DNA of 64,000 nucleotides from NCBI RefSeq assembly GCF_017591425.1, contig NW_024466607.1, forward strand, positions 7,572,501-7,636,500. Reading direction: 5' to 3'. Below the pieces are notes generated by a model. It was not told the origin of the DNA, searched no databases, and saw only the letters and a program-made list of their open reading frames with translations. Below are positions 9,201 to 24,200 of this stretch, piece after piece. Origin of the DNA: Ochotona curzoniae (lineage: Eukaryota > Chordata > Mammalia > Lagomorpha > Ochotonidae). Numbering within the stretch: position 1 is the stretch's first letter; every line of letters starts with the position of its first letter. The translations under genes were made by a program, and so were the position numbers.

Positions 9201-12200
9201 CCCTGGTCATTTGTTTTGTTTTTAAATGCCGTGTGGGGTTAAAGGAAGCACATAGTGTAAAGCAGCACAGGCATTGTGGAGAATGGTAGGAAATTCCTCA
9301 AAAATGCCAGACCTCGTGTGTGATCCAGCCATCCCACTTCTTTGGGCATCTTGCCAAAGGAAATGAGCCCCTCCACGCGCTGCCCACACCCCCACGCTTA
9401 CTGCAGCCCGACACATAAAGCGTGGACTCAACCTTGACGTCCGACAGGTGACAGAGCAACTGACGGGTGTACGTTCACAGCGGCAGGTTCGCTGTCAGAG
9501 TGAGTCATCCGCAGCACGTGGACGGGACGGGGGCGCCGGGGGGAACGTCACGCTACGGGAAACACGTCAGCCACAGAATGACAGATTTCACTCATGGTGT
9601 CTCGTGTGGACGTTCAAGGGGAAAGCTCCCTCTGTACAATAGCCCCAGCGGGCACCGAAACAGCCTTGGACAGGAGCAAGCTCCGGCGCCCCGCCGCACT
9701 GCAGGGTGACCAGTGTCCACAGCCACACATGGTTTTGATTAAACAGAGTCCAAAGCCTCCAACAGGAGATGGAACTACCCCGACTCAAGCAGAACACATT
9801 TTACACTTGTCCTAAAATATCACACTGTGCCCATACATGTTTGCAATTCCCATGTATTCAAGAAGATTCTTGGGCCAGCACAGTGCCTAAACAGGCTAAG
9901 ACTCTGCCTGCCAGCGCTAGCATCCCATATGGACACTAGTTCGTGTCCTGGCTGCTCCACTTCCTGATCCAGCTCCCTACTTGTGGCCTGGGAAGGCAGT
10001 GGAGGACGGCCCGAGTCCTTGGGTCCCTGCACCCATGAGGACATGCCTGGCTCCTGGCTTCAGACGGCTCAGCTCTGGCCATTGCAGCCATTTGGAGAGC
10101 GAACTAGTGGATGGAAGATCTCTGGCTCTCCTTCTCTCTGTAAATCTGCCTTTCCAATAAAAAGAGATAAGGAGATAGGAACTCTAACCTAATTTCATCT
10201 TTAATGTATGTGATACATGTTATCAAATCATACTGTGCTCCAAAAATATGTGCGATAATGAAAATATTAACTCATGAATAAATGCACTGTATTCCTGCAC
10301 AACTGGAAGTGGCGAGGCGGTAAGGTAAGGAATATTCTATTGCTCAACCTTCTAACAGGCACATACTTGGATCTGACTTCATAATTTAGAAGAAATTTAA
10401 GGCACATAACGAGAACATACAGTGCATATTATCCTGTGTTGAACAGGGCCAAGGATGTACATAAAGGAAGGCTCACAGCTCTAAATGTCAGCATTGCTCA
10501 TGGGAAAGAACAAAAGCCAAGCAGCCAGCTCAGCTGGTACCTTCTGTCCAAGGTAACGATGGAGGCTGAAGGCGATGAATGGGAGACACGGGAAGTGCCG
10601 AAGTGAGAAACCCAAGAACTGCTGTTTGTGGAACACTTGCCCTGGGTGTGTGTGCAGGGGAGTGACGGCCCAGGGGCCCCGGTGCCCAGCAGAGAGAGGC
10701 CCACCTGGATCAGGCTGAGCTTGTGGCCTTCCTTCTGCAGCAGCACCGCGTTCCGCCACTGCAGGTACTTCCGCTGGTGGGCGTGGATCTCGGTGGAGAG
10801 CGTGGAGGTCCGGCTGCGGAAGTGTTCCAGATTGGGGCTGGGCTGGGGCGGTGTGGCCAACAGCGCCTCCTCCGAGAATCCTTCTTGGGTGATGGGGATC
10901 CCAAACTCCTGGCTCAGGTCTCTGATCATGGCCGAGGAGGGCAGCAGGTCGCCCACGATCACGTCCCTGAGCCTGGTGCTGTTATAGCAGATGTCATAGA
11001 TCCTGCAGGGGAAGAGGAGCCAGCCACTCAGCCTCACCCGCCTGGCGAGGGGTGCCACAGTGGAGATGGGAACACCGGGGTGCCAGGCAGAAGAACCGAT
11101 CCTGGTCTGATGAGCCTGAACTCAGAGCAAACTCTCTCACCATCTCCCTCCTGGCCCTGGAAGCCAGGTCCCCTCACATCTGTTCTGGGACAGTCCTTAC
11201 CCAGGCTCCCCAGCTGTCCCACCAAGCTGTCCACAGCAGTGCGTGTGGATCTGGGAGCCTCCTGTGTGGGGGACAGGGGACACGCACGACCCCTCACTTC
11301 TGACCCCACTTCCCCCAGCCACGAGAACACTCACAACATGAGCGCACATGGGAGAGATGGTCTCTGGTTTCCATAGACGGCATACCAGTGCCTGCCAGTG
11401 TCATTCCACCTCCCCCATCTGAGGGCTGGCCCGGGGCGCCCTCCCCAGGCCCTGGCCCATGGATCGCGTCCAGCACACACACTCCAGGACTGCCCGCTGC
11501 CGCTGTGTTGGGGTGCCCAGGATTGGGCCTGCCTGTCCCTGTTAGAGCTAGGGAGGGCGATTGGGGGTGTAGGCATGGTCTTCCCAGCCCTGGCTGGGCT
11601 GCCTCCTCCTCTTCCTCTTGAGCGGAAAGTTCAAGCAGGGATCCACGGGGTCCCCCTGATACTGGCTTTAAAACTGCAAAGACAGGGCCTGCGGACCCTG
11701 CACACCCACATGGGAGGCCAGGAGTAAGCTCCAGGTTCCTGGCTTTAGATAAGCTCAGCTGTAGCCACTGGGGCCATGTGGGGAGTGAACCAGCAGATGG
11801 AAGATCTTTCTGTCTCACCCTCTTTTTCCCTTTTCAATAAAATAGTCTTAAAAAAAAATACAAAGATAGGGCTTGCACCTCCAGTCCCACACAGAGCTGC
11901 CCCAGCTAGCTAGCTGTGCCTCGAGGTCCTGCCTTCCTCCTACAGCGGGGGCAGGACCTGCCCCTCAGCATGCCACCAACTGTCACTGTTCAATGACTGT
12001 TCCACTGAGTCATGGCGTGGGAGCGTGCTCTCGGCATCAGAGCCAGAAATGGGAAACCCTCAGGAAGCGCAGCTGAGCCAGCCTGGCTGGCATTGCCCTC
12101 CCGCGCTCCCTCAGGTCTCTGGGAAAACAGGCTATAACCCCCATCCCACGCCACACACTCTCGTCCAGCCAGAGGCGGCAGCAGCAGGCGGCAGCAGTCA

Positions 12201-15200
12201 AAGGCACGTATGGGAATGACCCTGCCTTCCTCCTCCTATGGGGAAGTGCCTAGAACCATCGGTCACAGACCACACCTGCACAGGGGCCCCCTACACCTGG
12301 CAGGGAGCCTCCCCCACACCTGCACAGGGGCCCCCCACACCTGGCAGGGAGCCTCCCCCACACCTGCACAGGGGCCCCCCACACCTGGTAGGGAGGCTCC
12401 CCCACACCTGCACAGGAGCCCCCCACGCCTGCACAGGGCCCCCCACACCTGCACAGGAGCCCCCCACGCCTGCACAGGGCCCCCCATGCCTGCAGGGCCC
12501 ACCTGGCCAGCGCCCGGAAGACGCTCCTGGGCACCTGGCGACGCACATAGAGCGCAGCCTGCCGCATGAGCAGCGACAGCGGCTTGAAGAGGTGCACCTG
12601 GCACAGCAGGGTGTCCAGGTCCCCGTAGAGGCGGCAGCGGAAGCGCAGCTGCGAGTTGTATAGTACCTTGTATCTTCCCTTCTCTGTCTCAGGAATTCTG
12701 CAAGAGAAGCGGGAGGGCGTCAGGCTTGACCTCGCTCTGCTCCTCTGGGTCCGAGCACTGGCTGCCTTCACCAATATCCACCGCCCCAGCCCTGGTTACC
12801 AGCAGACCACAGGCTCACGAATCAGGCGGGGAGAGAAGTGTCAACACCCGAGGCCTGGCGGGGCGGAGGGGACCGTGAGGGCTCCCACCCTGCCCTGGCA
12901 CTCTGGCCGCTGTGACTGCTGAGCCAGGGCGCACCCTTCCCACCCCCACAGTCTGTGCGTGCCCTGGCGTCCCCAGCCAGGACTCTGTCCTGTCACAGCC
13001 CTTCATGCCTGCGATGCACACCCATGTCCCACCCTTCCATGGAGATGTGTCTGTTGTTTTCATATCAAATCACAGGCTTTTCATGTGTTTAAGATACTCT
13101 TTGTTCCACAGATTGTATGTAACTTGTTTGTGGTTCCTCTTGTCACAATTTTAGGTACCTTTATCAAAACAGAAGTTATGCAGTTTAACGAAGCCAACTC
13201 TATCATTCCTTTCACTTACATCCCACTTTCTCTACTCTGAAGTGATGAAAATCTATAATACCATCTAGCAGTTTTGTCAGTTTGCTGTATAAAAATAGAT
13301 TTATATGCCCAGCACAATGGCTCAATTGGCTAATCCTCCACCTTACAAGTGCAGGGATCCCATATGGGCACCAGTTCTAATCCCAGCAGTCCCATTTCCC
13401 ATCCAACTCCCTGCTTGTGGCCTGGGAAAGCAGTCGAGGACGGCCCAAAGCCTTGGGACCCTGCACCTGCGTGGGAGACCTGGAGAAAGCTCCTGGTTTC
13501 GGATCAGCTTAGTTTCGGCCGTTGCGGCCATTTGAGGAGTGAACCAACAGACGGGATATTGTTGTCTGTCTCTCCTTCTCTGGAAATCTACCCTTCATCA
13601 AACCAAAGGTCTTCTACAGCAGAAACAATAAAGAGATGATGTACAGGAGAAAGTGCCTGTAAGCTGTACATGTGGTGAGGAATCAGGAGCTGAACATAGA
13701 AGGAACTCAACCCAGTAGACAACACCAGCATATTCCCATCTTAAAATGGGCCCATCGTAAAGCAACCTTACACACAAGTGGCCAACAGGTACCTGACAAA
13801 ACGCTCAATATCACCCACCGCTGAGGATATGCAAATCAAAACCACAGTGAGACTCCACCTCCTGTCAGACTGGCTGCTGTGAAAAGGACAGAAGCCAACA
13901 GGTGCGGGGGCCAAGGGCGTGGGCAGCCAGGCATCCCTGGGCCCTGTTGGTGAGACAGCCCGAGGTAGGCATGAGAGCAGAACTGACACAGGGCTGTCCA
14001 AGGGAGGTGAAACCCACCCTGCCGACACACACCGGCACTTACTGAGGCCGGAGAATGGAAACCACCTCAGTGTCCAGCAATGACGGAGGACAGTGGCACA
14101 AGCCGCTCAGCCACGGCCAGGATGGAGCCTTGCTGTCCACACCAACACGAACAGGCCCCCCACCGGGGGCCTAACGGGCATGACAAGTGCCACGCGATCT
14201 CACACGCTCGTGACGTCCCGCCGACACCGATAACCGCAAGTCCAGATGGCTCTGGCTTCCTCTGCTTAGCATAACCATTTCCAGGATCTCCCAACAATCC
14301 CCCGTGTCCACATACCACATTCTGTTTATCCGTTCGTCACTCAACGCACGTTCAGGTTCTTTCCACCTTTTGGCTACTTATAAATTATGCTTTTTTAAAA
14401 ACTTATTTTTGTTGGAAAGAGATTTACAGAGAGAAGGTAAGACAGAGGGAAAGGCATTCTGTCTGCTGATTCACTCCCAAAATGGCCGCCATGGCTGGAG
14501 CCGAGCCGATCCGAAGCCAGGAGCTTCTTCCAGGTCTCCCATGAGTGTGTCGGTTCCCAAACTTTGAGCCATCCTCTACTGCTTTCCCAGGCCACAAGCA
14601 GCGAGCTAGAAGGGAAGTGGAGCAGCCAGGACAGGAACTTGGCATTCGTAGGGGACCCTAGGCGTGCGAGGTGACTATTTAGCCACTAGGCTATTGTGCC
14701 AGGCCCCATAAGTTACACTGTTGTGGCGCTCAGAAATGGAGGGAAAAAACCTCTGAAGATGAGTCTACACTAAGTCCAGTTGCTGGCCCCTCTGGCACAG
14801 CCAGCCTCCAGTCTGACCTCCTCGGGGTTACCATCCTCGACATGACCCTACCAGCTGCATCACAGAGCACCCACACCACGGGGGCAGAGGGCAGAGGCCA
14901 CGCTCCCCTGGGGTCAGATGCCCCCCAGATGTCAGAAATTCAACTTTGGAAGGTACACAGTGCAATTGTCTCCAGCGCGTTCACAATGGCAGCTTGTAAT
15001 TCCAGACCCTTCCTATCACTCCAGGAAGCAGCTCTTAATCCTTATCCACTGTGCTTCCTTGGTGGGCTCCCCAGGGTCCACACTGACACCTGGTCTGTGT
15101 CTCTTTCCAGATCTGCCTAGTCTGGACACCGAACAGAGACGGCATCTTACGACTTGCAGCTTTTCGCATCCATCAGCACGAGGCTTTCGCAGTTTGCCCG

Positions 15201-18200
15201 GGCTGCTAAGCAACATCCCCTCAGTGGATACGAGTCATCTCCTACTAACGGCACTTGGCTTCCTCCCTCATCTTGCTTTCAGTCTTGCTGACCGCTGGGG
15301 TACAGCGCCCTGAGTGGCCATGCTTTCAGTTCTCCTGGACACAGGGTGTCAGGCCAGCTTCTCCCTGGAGCTTCTCAGCACATCAGGCCAGAAACCCACA
15401 GCCTGCAACAGCCTCCCAAGCCGGCCAATGCTACTTCCGCCTGCTCTGCTCTCAGCAGCTAAGATCAAGGCACACCTGCAGCGTGAGGACGGATTGGGCC
15501 TTCCACCCTAAAGGAGGGGACTCTGCTTACCCTGACCAGGACACCCGCACGGCTTCAAGCAGCCTCTCTGCTCCCCACCCCTCATCCATCTGTCACTTGC
15601 ATGCAAAACTCAAAGCCAACCACCTACCGGTGCTGAAGGTTCTCCCACAGCTGCCTCAAGCCCTGGTCGGCCAAGCCTTCCAGAACAAAGAGGTGGAGCT
15701 CGCCGTCCAGCAGGTGGAAGCCGGTGAGCACGTTCAGCTGCTGCTGCTCCTGGATCTTCACCCGCATCCTGAAGGTGGACAGGACCTGCTGGATGTTCCT
15801 GATGGGGCAGGAGCCCAGCTCCAGGGCCTGGGCGTTAATCACGGTGATGTCCTGAAGCACGTTCTGCAGCAGGAGTGTCTTCCTGTGGTCAAACAGGATG
15901 ATGATGCGGCCGAACGGGGGGCCCTGGAGGTCGGGGTCAGCGGTCCCTGCCCTGAGTGGCACCGTGATGTCTACCCGAAGCTTTAGCTGGGATCCAGCAT
16001 CCAGGTAGTTGCCCATGGGCATCGGGCCACGGCGGAGGCCATCTTTGGGGACCCGGAAGCCCCCAACCTTCCTGAGGCTGCTGTCTTCCACAGGGTCTAT
16101 GAGCTTGGGCTCACAGCTGTGGATGGGGACATCCAGGGCCAGGAACCTGTGGCCCAGAAGGAGGTCGGCAAAACTGACCTGGGCCACCCCGTACGGGTCC
16201 CACAGCTTGTGCCTGGATTTCAGAGGATTGACCTCCGTCTCCTTAGGGGATATCACAGCAGGCAGGTTGAGGGACATATCCAGGGGGTCCTCCCCAAACA
16301 CGCTGGGCTTCTGCAAGTAGTCCTCGGACTTGCGGTCACGGTCATGAACTTCCACCACCATGGGGGGGCCTTCCAGGTACTCCCTCAGGTCACTGGGGTG
16401 CATCCCGCCGAGGAAGACGACGTTGATGTCCTGGAAGTGAATGTGGGTGGCATGGGGCTCCCCCTCAGTCTTGTGAACCGGGGCATCATGGAACTGATAC
16501 TTGCAGTACACAGGCATGCACAGCCTCTAGGGGAGACAGGGTGGCAGCAGGTCACCTGGCTGTGGCAGTGCTCGCTCTCCTCCCGCTTCTCCCCAGGAAC
16601 AGGCGCTCCCACGGGAGCTGTGCACATCCCACTGCCACGCTTGCTGCCGCGGCCCTGGGAGCCCAAGGACCTCAAAACCAACAGGCCCCCGAACACCCAC
16701 GGTGCCAGCTGGTTCTGGGACTGCCTGGCCTCATGCACGTGAAAGCACCATGGTGGCTGGCAGGGGATGAGGTCAGGACTGGGCGCTGGTGTTTCTGTGC
16801 AGGCAGACACTTCATGGGACATGGAGTCCAAAGGTAAGCTTGTTTCAGTGCCAAAAAAAAAAAAAATTGAAATGTAAGCGTGGTTTTTCCATACTGTGCA
16901 TTTTCCGGACACTTTTTGAAGACTCTTGGTGTGTCTACTGACTGGCAGAGAACAGTTTAAAATAGAATTTTTAGATGACCGTTTACATTCATATAAAAAA
17001 AAACAAAGCTTTTAGGAAGAAACTAAATGAAAGTTAACAACTCCAAAGCACGGCAGAGAGAAGTGAGGAAGGCTCTGATAGAGAACCAGACCGCTGCTGT
17101 GGCCAAAATACACAACACAAAGCCAAACACTAAAGCCGGAATTACAATCAATCTACGAGAAAACATGGTGTGGGGGTCTCCATAAACCTGGGGCGAAGGA
17201 AGATTTAACAGGATGCCATAAATACTCCTAACAGAAACAGCTGGTAAACCAGACTCCATCAACAATACCAACTACAGAACTGAAGTTCACACAGGAGAAA
17301 GACCTTAGGACGGAACCCTCTCTATGTGTACATGAACATACATGCACATGCGTGTGCTAGGATCTGAATGTGTCCATCTAATATGTATACGTTAAATATA
17401 AATGCCTCATGTGACAGTCCCCTGGGAGAGGACCGGTCACAGTAACCCGCCCCCCAGATGGGACCAGTGTCCCTACCGAAGGGACACAGCCAGCCAGCTC
17501 CCTCCACCCGCTACGCTCGAGGAAGGGGCTCTCGGCAGGCCCTTGGCTTTGGCCACCTCAACCCCAGCGGCATGAGAAACAAATGTGTTTCACAAGCTAC
17601 TCATTTTACAAGATCAAGCAGATGAGATATGTGAAACACAAAGGACTCGCATCCAGAATACAAAAACAGAACGCCTGCAGTCGGTAACGAAGACAATGAA
17701 AACCAGCGACAGAGGAGCTTTCAAACGCGGCCGAGCGGAATGAGCGTGCATCACCTGCCTCTCCAGGACAGAACTGGTGGGTGGCTGAGGGCGAGGCCCG
17801 CGGAGGGCCTGGCGCAGCAAGGCATTTCCTGGGCCTGAGTTCCCCCTTTATGCTCAGGATGGCACTCACAGGATGACCGAATCCTCAACACAGTACCAGG
17901 CGTGGACATGTGCAGCCCCAGAGAAGCCCTCTACTGCCGACCAACACCCTGTGAACAGACAGCACGAGGCATTCATCGCCACTGCTTCCTGTTCCCGGCC
18001 CTGCCCTTGGGGACGTCCAATATCCAAAAGTACCTCTTGGTGGCTGAGAGCAGCCAGGCAAGTGCCTAGGACTCTTCTGTCCATATGCCCACCCCTCAGC
18101 CTCAGACACAGGTCCCGGGTCAGGAGTCCAGGGCAGAGTGGGAACCAAGAAGCCACAGCCGTTAGCCCACTCAGCAGCCCAGAGAGCTGGCAGACGCAGT

Positions 18201-21200
18201 GGGCGTGGCAGACAGGAGAGAAACAAAGACGGGCTCCCACGAAAGAACGTGAACACGCAATGGACAGACCTGCTCCAACACAGCGCGCCAGAGGCCTAGC
18301 GAGCGGAGCCCTGGAGCAATGTCCCCAAGAAAGACACCTGCAGGACACAGCAGGGACATACCAGCACTGAAAAACCACAACCGCTCCAACCTGTGACCCA
18401 GCGCCCCACGGCCAGGGACCGAGGGCAACGAGACAGTGTGACAAGCGGAACCTGCACGCCTGTGCCCACTGCAGCTCCATTCATACCAGCCGAGCTGCGG
18501 CCGGCCGTGGCTGAACGGGTAAAGAAAGGGTGTGGTGTGCAGGCAATGGAACAGCGCGCAGCCGTGACACAGAAGGACATTCTGACATCTGCAGGCAGAC
18601 AGAATTGGGGTCATCACGGTAAGGGAAGTCAGACAGAGGAAGACAAATAGTGCATGTTGCAGGCCGCACCGACAAAAAGTCAATCTGCTCTTAGAACAGC
18701 GGAGAACAGATCTTACGGCGGACAGATTTCAGTGTTCCACAGCACAGCATGGGGACCGTAAGTCACAGTAAGATAGTCTGTGTCATACACAAAATTAGAA
18801 GAGGGGAGCTGGTAGACTCCAAATGTAAAGTTAAGGAAATGAGGGCCTGGTGCAGTAGCCTACTGGCTAAACTCCTCGCCTTGTATGTACCTGGATTCCA
18901 TATGGGCGCCGGTTCTAATCCCAGAGACCCACTTCCCATCCAGTTCCGCTTGTGGCCTGGAAAAGCAGTTGAGGATGGCCCAAAGCCTTGGGACCCTGCA
19001 CCCGCGTGGGAGACCCAGAAGCTCCTGGCTTCGCATTGATTCAGCTCTGGTCCTTGCAGCCACTTGGGGAGTGAATCAGCAGATGGAAGATCTGTCTGTC
19101 CTCCTCTCTGTATATCTGACTTTCCAATAAGAATCAATAAATCTTTAAAAAAAAAAGTTAAGGGGATGAAAATGCTTGATTTGGTTAATTTATACAAAAT
19201 AAATGGGTTGAAATATTACCCATAAAAATGTGCAAGCATTAGGGCTGGCACCATGGTTCAACAGGTTAACCTGCCACCAGCAAATACCAGTATCCCATAT
19301 GGGTGCCGGTTCTAATCCTGGCAGCTCCACTTCCCATCCAGCTCCCTGCTTGTGGCCTGGGAAAGCAGTCGAGCACGGCCCAAAGCCTTGGGACCCTGCA
19401 CCCGCGTGGGAGACCTGGAGGAAGCTCCTGGCTCCTGGCTTCGGATCAGCTCAGCTCCGGCTGTTATGACAATCTGGGGCGTGAACTAGCAGATCTTTCC
19501 CTCTCTGTTTCTCCTCCTTTGTAAATCTACCTTTCCAAGAAAAATGAGTCAATCTTTTTTTAAAATGTGCAAATATTATGTTAAGTCAATATTTAAATTT
19601 AAAAAATCTACTGTTGATAAGACAAAACGGAATACTAGAACAATGTTCAAAAGACTCACAGTGTAACAGGAAAAATAAAATGAACAAAAAAAAATGTTAA
19701 AGAACAGTTAGAAAACAAATAGATGAAAACGTCAGACTAAATGTAAACGCTGCAAAGGGGCCAGACGACTCAGGGGCTTCATCATGACTGGGGGACAACA
19801 CAGGGCCAGCGCCAGCCGGTCTCCGCTGAAGGCCACATCTCCATGACTTTGCCATACCCAGCGTAGCTAAGCACCAGCAACGGACGAATTAAAGCAGAAA
19901 TTCCTGGTCTAGCATTTCTGAAGCCTGTCAGTCCGGAACCAAGCTGCTGGCAGCGCCTCGGCCCCCTGCAGGTGCCGGGCAAGCTTCCTGGTTCGACCTC
20001 TGGAAGTTGTGCCTCAGAAGAAGCACAGGCGAAAGAGGAAGAGACAGGATGCAGACAGGGAGGGCTCAGCCCGGCGCTCCCAGAGGCCGGCGACCCCCAC
20101 TGGAAAAGCACCTGGGGTGTCAGCTGCCCCCTCAGCCTCAGCCCTTCCTACCCGCAGCTCTCACTGCCTCCTGAGGGACCCTGGGTGGAGAGATGTGCAT
20201 GACCGTCCTGGCTGCGTGGGGCTTAGGGAGGGCTAGAGGTACATGGGACCTGGGGGGCTGGGGTGGGGACGGGCACCTGGCTGTCTGCCTCTCACCTCCA
20301 GCTCATGGATGGGCACGGGCTGTGCCGGCAGGCAGGATGCACACTCGATCTTTATGATCAGGGGGTTCAGGTCCTGCTTCTGCTCCTCGGTCATGAGGGG
20401 GACTTCCGCCCGCAGCGTCAGCAGACAGTCCAGGATGTGGGCTGACTTCTCGCTGCCGCGGCTCATGACGGTCTGCCGTCCTGCTGGGAACACGCACAGT
20501 GTGAACCCTGGAAAAGTGCAGAGTGGTGGGAGGGCCGGGGATGGGGCGAGCCCCCAGGGAGAGGGCGACCCACAGTTCCTCAGAGGGAGCGCCCTTCAGT
20601 TCTCCAGGTGATTTAATGCTATTCTGCAGCAGCAAGCACTGGGAGCATTTCCAGCATCCCCTGGGACACAAGGAATGCTGAAGCACCGGGGCCACCCAGC
20701 CTAACCAGACCTCTCCACTGGGAATGTGAAAGCTCTCCTGGGGATTCCAGAACCCTCTACCAGACCCTCGCTGTGCACTCTGGCAGCCACTGGCCACCTG
20801 GGGCTCCAGGGACTTACACATCATTTAGGGTACAGCTCCTTCATGGCATGAGATGCACCCCCAGTGCTCAGTATCCCTATGTGCCCAAGGTCACGGCTGG
20901 GGTCAGCACAAAAGGCGTGAGGGTGGGAGCAGGGCTGGGCTATTCCAAGCTGTTGTGTTCACACCAGTCAGCACGAGCCAAGTCCTGCCAGCATGCGCAC
21001 TCGGAGCCAGCAGTGTGGCCCCAGGGACACGGAACAGACCTGTGCATTGCACCCAGCAGTGTGGCCCCAGGGACACGGAACAGACCTGTGCATTGCAGCC
21101 AGTGGTGTGGCCCCAGGGACACGGAACAGACCTGTGCACTCGGAGCCAGCGGTGTGGCCCCAGGGACACGGAACAGACCTGCGCACTCGGAGCCAGCGGT

Positions 21201-24200
21201 GTGGCCCCAGGGACACGGAACAGACCTGCGCACTCGGAGCCAGCGGTGTGGCCCCAGGGACACGGAACAGACCTGCGCACTCGGAGCCAGCGGTGTGGCC
21301 CCAGGGACACGGAACAGACCTGCGCACTCGGAGCCAGCGGTGTGGCCCCAGGGACACGGAACAGACCTGCGCACTCGGAGCCAGCGGTGTGGCCCCAGGG
21401 ACACGGAACAGACCTGCACATCAGTTGAGCTGCAAAGGCCCCAAGTGCCGGAGCTTCTCAGATTTTGGAATCTTTGCATCAGCTTGGCCAGGAGAACATC
21501 CCTAAACCTAACCTTACAGCACAGATACACAAAGCCCTCCTGTGGAAGGTCACTTGCCATCTCGGGTTAGACACATGTGTCCTGGCTTTGGCTCTGGCAG
21601 ACACACCCGGGGAAAAACAGAATTGCAGTGTAAAGCAGCTGGAGAAACCTCACATCCCAGAGCTGCCTCTCAGCCACATGCACATCAGAGCCTTTCCGAG
21701 GCTCATGTCCCCACATGCAATGTGGGGACAGAGCTTCCTGTCCAGGGGTAAGGGGACGAGATGACCACAGAGAGGTGCCAGAACGCTGCCCGCTACAGCA
21801 CGTGCCCACCCGGGTTAGCCCTGCCCCTTCCTGCACTCCAGGACACACAGAGCTGCAGTGCTCAGGCTTGGTACTGCTGCTCACACAGCCATGAGCAGGC
21901 TGTGACTCTGCACAAGGCGCTCTGGCCCCACCATCCTCTCCCATAAGGCGGAGTCTCTGACGGATGGCCAAATGCGAGCTTCGTCCATGGCTGTGAGCTC
22001 TCCCAGGGGACGGGGAACCCCCAGCACACACAGGGCCCCGATCCGCACCCAGAATCAGAAGTTGTCAGCCCTGAGGCTGGGCAGCAGTGCCCGGCTCAGG
22101 ACTGACAGCTCAGTGCAGCCCACTTCACAGCAGCAGCACCCCACTCACAGGGCTGATGCTGGAATTGCCTCCACTCTGCCCAGGGTGCCCTGGGGGATGG
22201 GATGCCCAAGCTGAGAGGGACACTTGTGCAGCAGCTGGGCGCGAGCACACATCACTCAGTACCCCAAAACTGCCTCACCTGGCAGCTGTCATCTCCACCT
22301 TCCAGAGGGGAAGAGCCCCAGCAGGGTCGGGAGGCCCTTCTCCCACCCCACCCTTGCAGCTGCCAGCTTCAGCCAGCTCTGAGCCCTGCCCCATGTAGGT
22401 CTGTGCCAGGCAGCCACACACTCTGAGCCTCAGGGAGGGAAGGAAGGAGATGGGGGGAGGGGGGTATCACCATCTCCATGGGATGGATGAGGCAACAGGC
22501 TCAGAAAGAACACGTGATCTGCAGTTTGGTCACCGAGTCTGCTTGTCACCAAGGTCCTGCACCCATGGAACACTGCAAAGCTGGGACAGCACAGGTGGGG
22601 AGGGAGGTGGCCTGGACACATCCTGGCTTCACTGGGTGGCAGCCCCGTCGGGCAGCCAAGGCCCCTGGGGCGGAGGCAGCCCAGAGATATAACAGGGAAG
22701 GCTCCATGAACTCCCTACGGCAGATGACAGGAAGCACCTGCCACGGCTCTGGCCCAGAGCAGGAGCACAGGGTGCTGTGCAGGAGACAGGAGTGCCCGGG
22801 GCACAGCATGGCCCTGGGCAGCAGCCTTGGGAAGTTCACACACACACACAGGGCCGTGTCCAGAAACGACGTGGATGCCACTCCCAGGCCAGGGAAGGCA
22901 GCCTGAGAGGATCCCTTCAGTGCAGACTAAACAGTACCTGCTCGGGACAGACCGACATGGCCACAGGAGCCAGTGAGGGTGCCTGCCTCCCGACCCTGCT
23001 GGGCGAGCCTGGCACTCCGACTTCAGGAGACTGACTTGCACCGCGGTTTACCCTGCCAAAGGCCAAAGGCCAAAGCCTGTGCCTCTGAGGAAGAGCCAGC
23101 AGGGGGCACACATCCAACCTGATGCTCAAAAAGTGACTGGACACTCTTAGCCAACAGGACAGGAGCACTTCCTCCTTAGTTCCCATTTTAAAACGAAATC
23201 ATGTACTTCTACCCAAAATGTACTCACGTAAGTTTATCTCAAATATGCTCTGAGCTTTCCATCATCAAACCATGCGGCCTGGCCACAACCTTTCACCAGA
23301 AGATGGGCAGTGCAGTTCAGAGACTGTCACGTCTCAAGTGGCCAAGGGACTGCACCCCTGCCGGACCCCAATGGCGGCCTGATCAGGGAGCCACGTCTGC
23401 CCGCGTGTTTTCTCAACAAGCTAATGCTGACCCACCACGGCCTCAGGCTCAGGGACGTGACCAGAGTTTGCTACCAGGACCGGGGGTGTTAAAACGTTCT
23501 TGGAAAATGACATGAAGGGACAGATTTATTGGGGCACCACCTGCAGCTCTGGCACCCCATCTGGCCAGAGGAGGAAAGCGGACTTGCCAGCCCCATGCGA
23601 CAGGACTGCCGGAAGCCGCAGGCAGGGCCACCTACCGGCCAGGAGCGGCATGACAGCCAGTTGCAGGGAGAAGGCGCTCTGCCGCCAGGGGCCCAGCAGC
23701 TTCCGGCCTTCCTCCTCCACCCCGGGCTGGGTCTTCCTCTTTGGACTTTTCTTATGTCCTTCGGAATCCTTCCCTTTAGCTGCAAAATCAAAGAGCAGAC
23801 ATAAACATTCAGGAGAGATGGGATCCAAGCCACCCATTGCAAACTAGGTGCTTGAGGAACCTGGGGAAAGTTCCAGAAGCCCTGAGAAGGCAGCAGTTGT
23901 TCTTGTGCTGCGGCACATTCCCAGCAAACAGAGGAAGTAGAAGTTTCAGATTATGGAGCTGGTGTTATGGCACAGCAGGTAAAGCTGCCACCTGTGCCAT
24001 CAGCATTCCACGTGGACATCGGTTCAAGTCCCAGCTGTTCCACTTCCCATCCAGCTCTCTGCTACATCCTGGGAAAGCAGTGGAGGACGGCTCAAAACCT
24101 TGGGATTCTGCACCTGTGTGGGGACCCGGAAGAGGCTCTGGGCAAACCCAGCTCAGTTGGCCACTGCGGCCGTACGCAGAGTAACCAGCAGACGGAAGAC

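Larger units (their letters stand above)
6783..10704. other. CFAP92 intron 11: composite minisatellite, L1 and SINE pieces
   Basis: Contains the CA-type minisatellite (7634-8052), L1-derived stretches (8060-8428, 9225-9830), three SINEs and an AT-rich tail (10170-10480). No extra exon was recognised. Confidence 0.6.

Noticed and set aside
12250..12502. Cys/Gly-rich protein encoded by the minisatellite next to CFAP92 exon 10
   Set aside because: Better explained as intronic tandem repeat after a good donor that keeps phase with exon 11.
20985..21420. CRISPR-like look of regularly spaced repeats
   Set aside because: The units are contiguous with no unique spacers, and the DNA is mammalian.
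20773..21570. Long overlapping ORFs on both strands (up to 265 codons)
   Set aside because: They are created by the 47-bp tandem repeat, which cycles through all frames. No family similarity and no splice structure.
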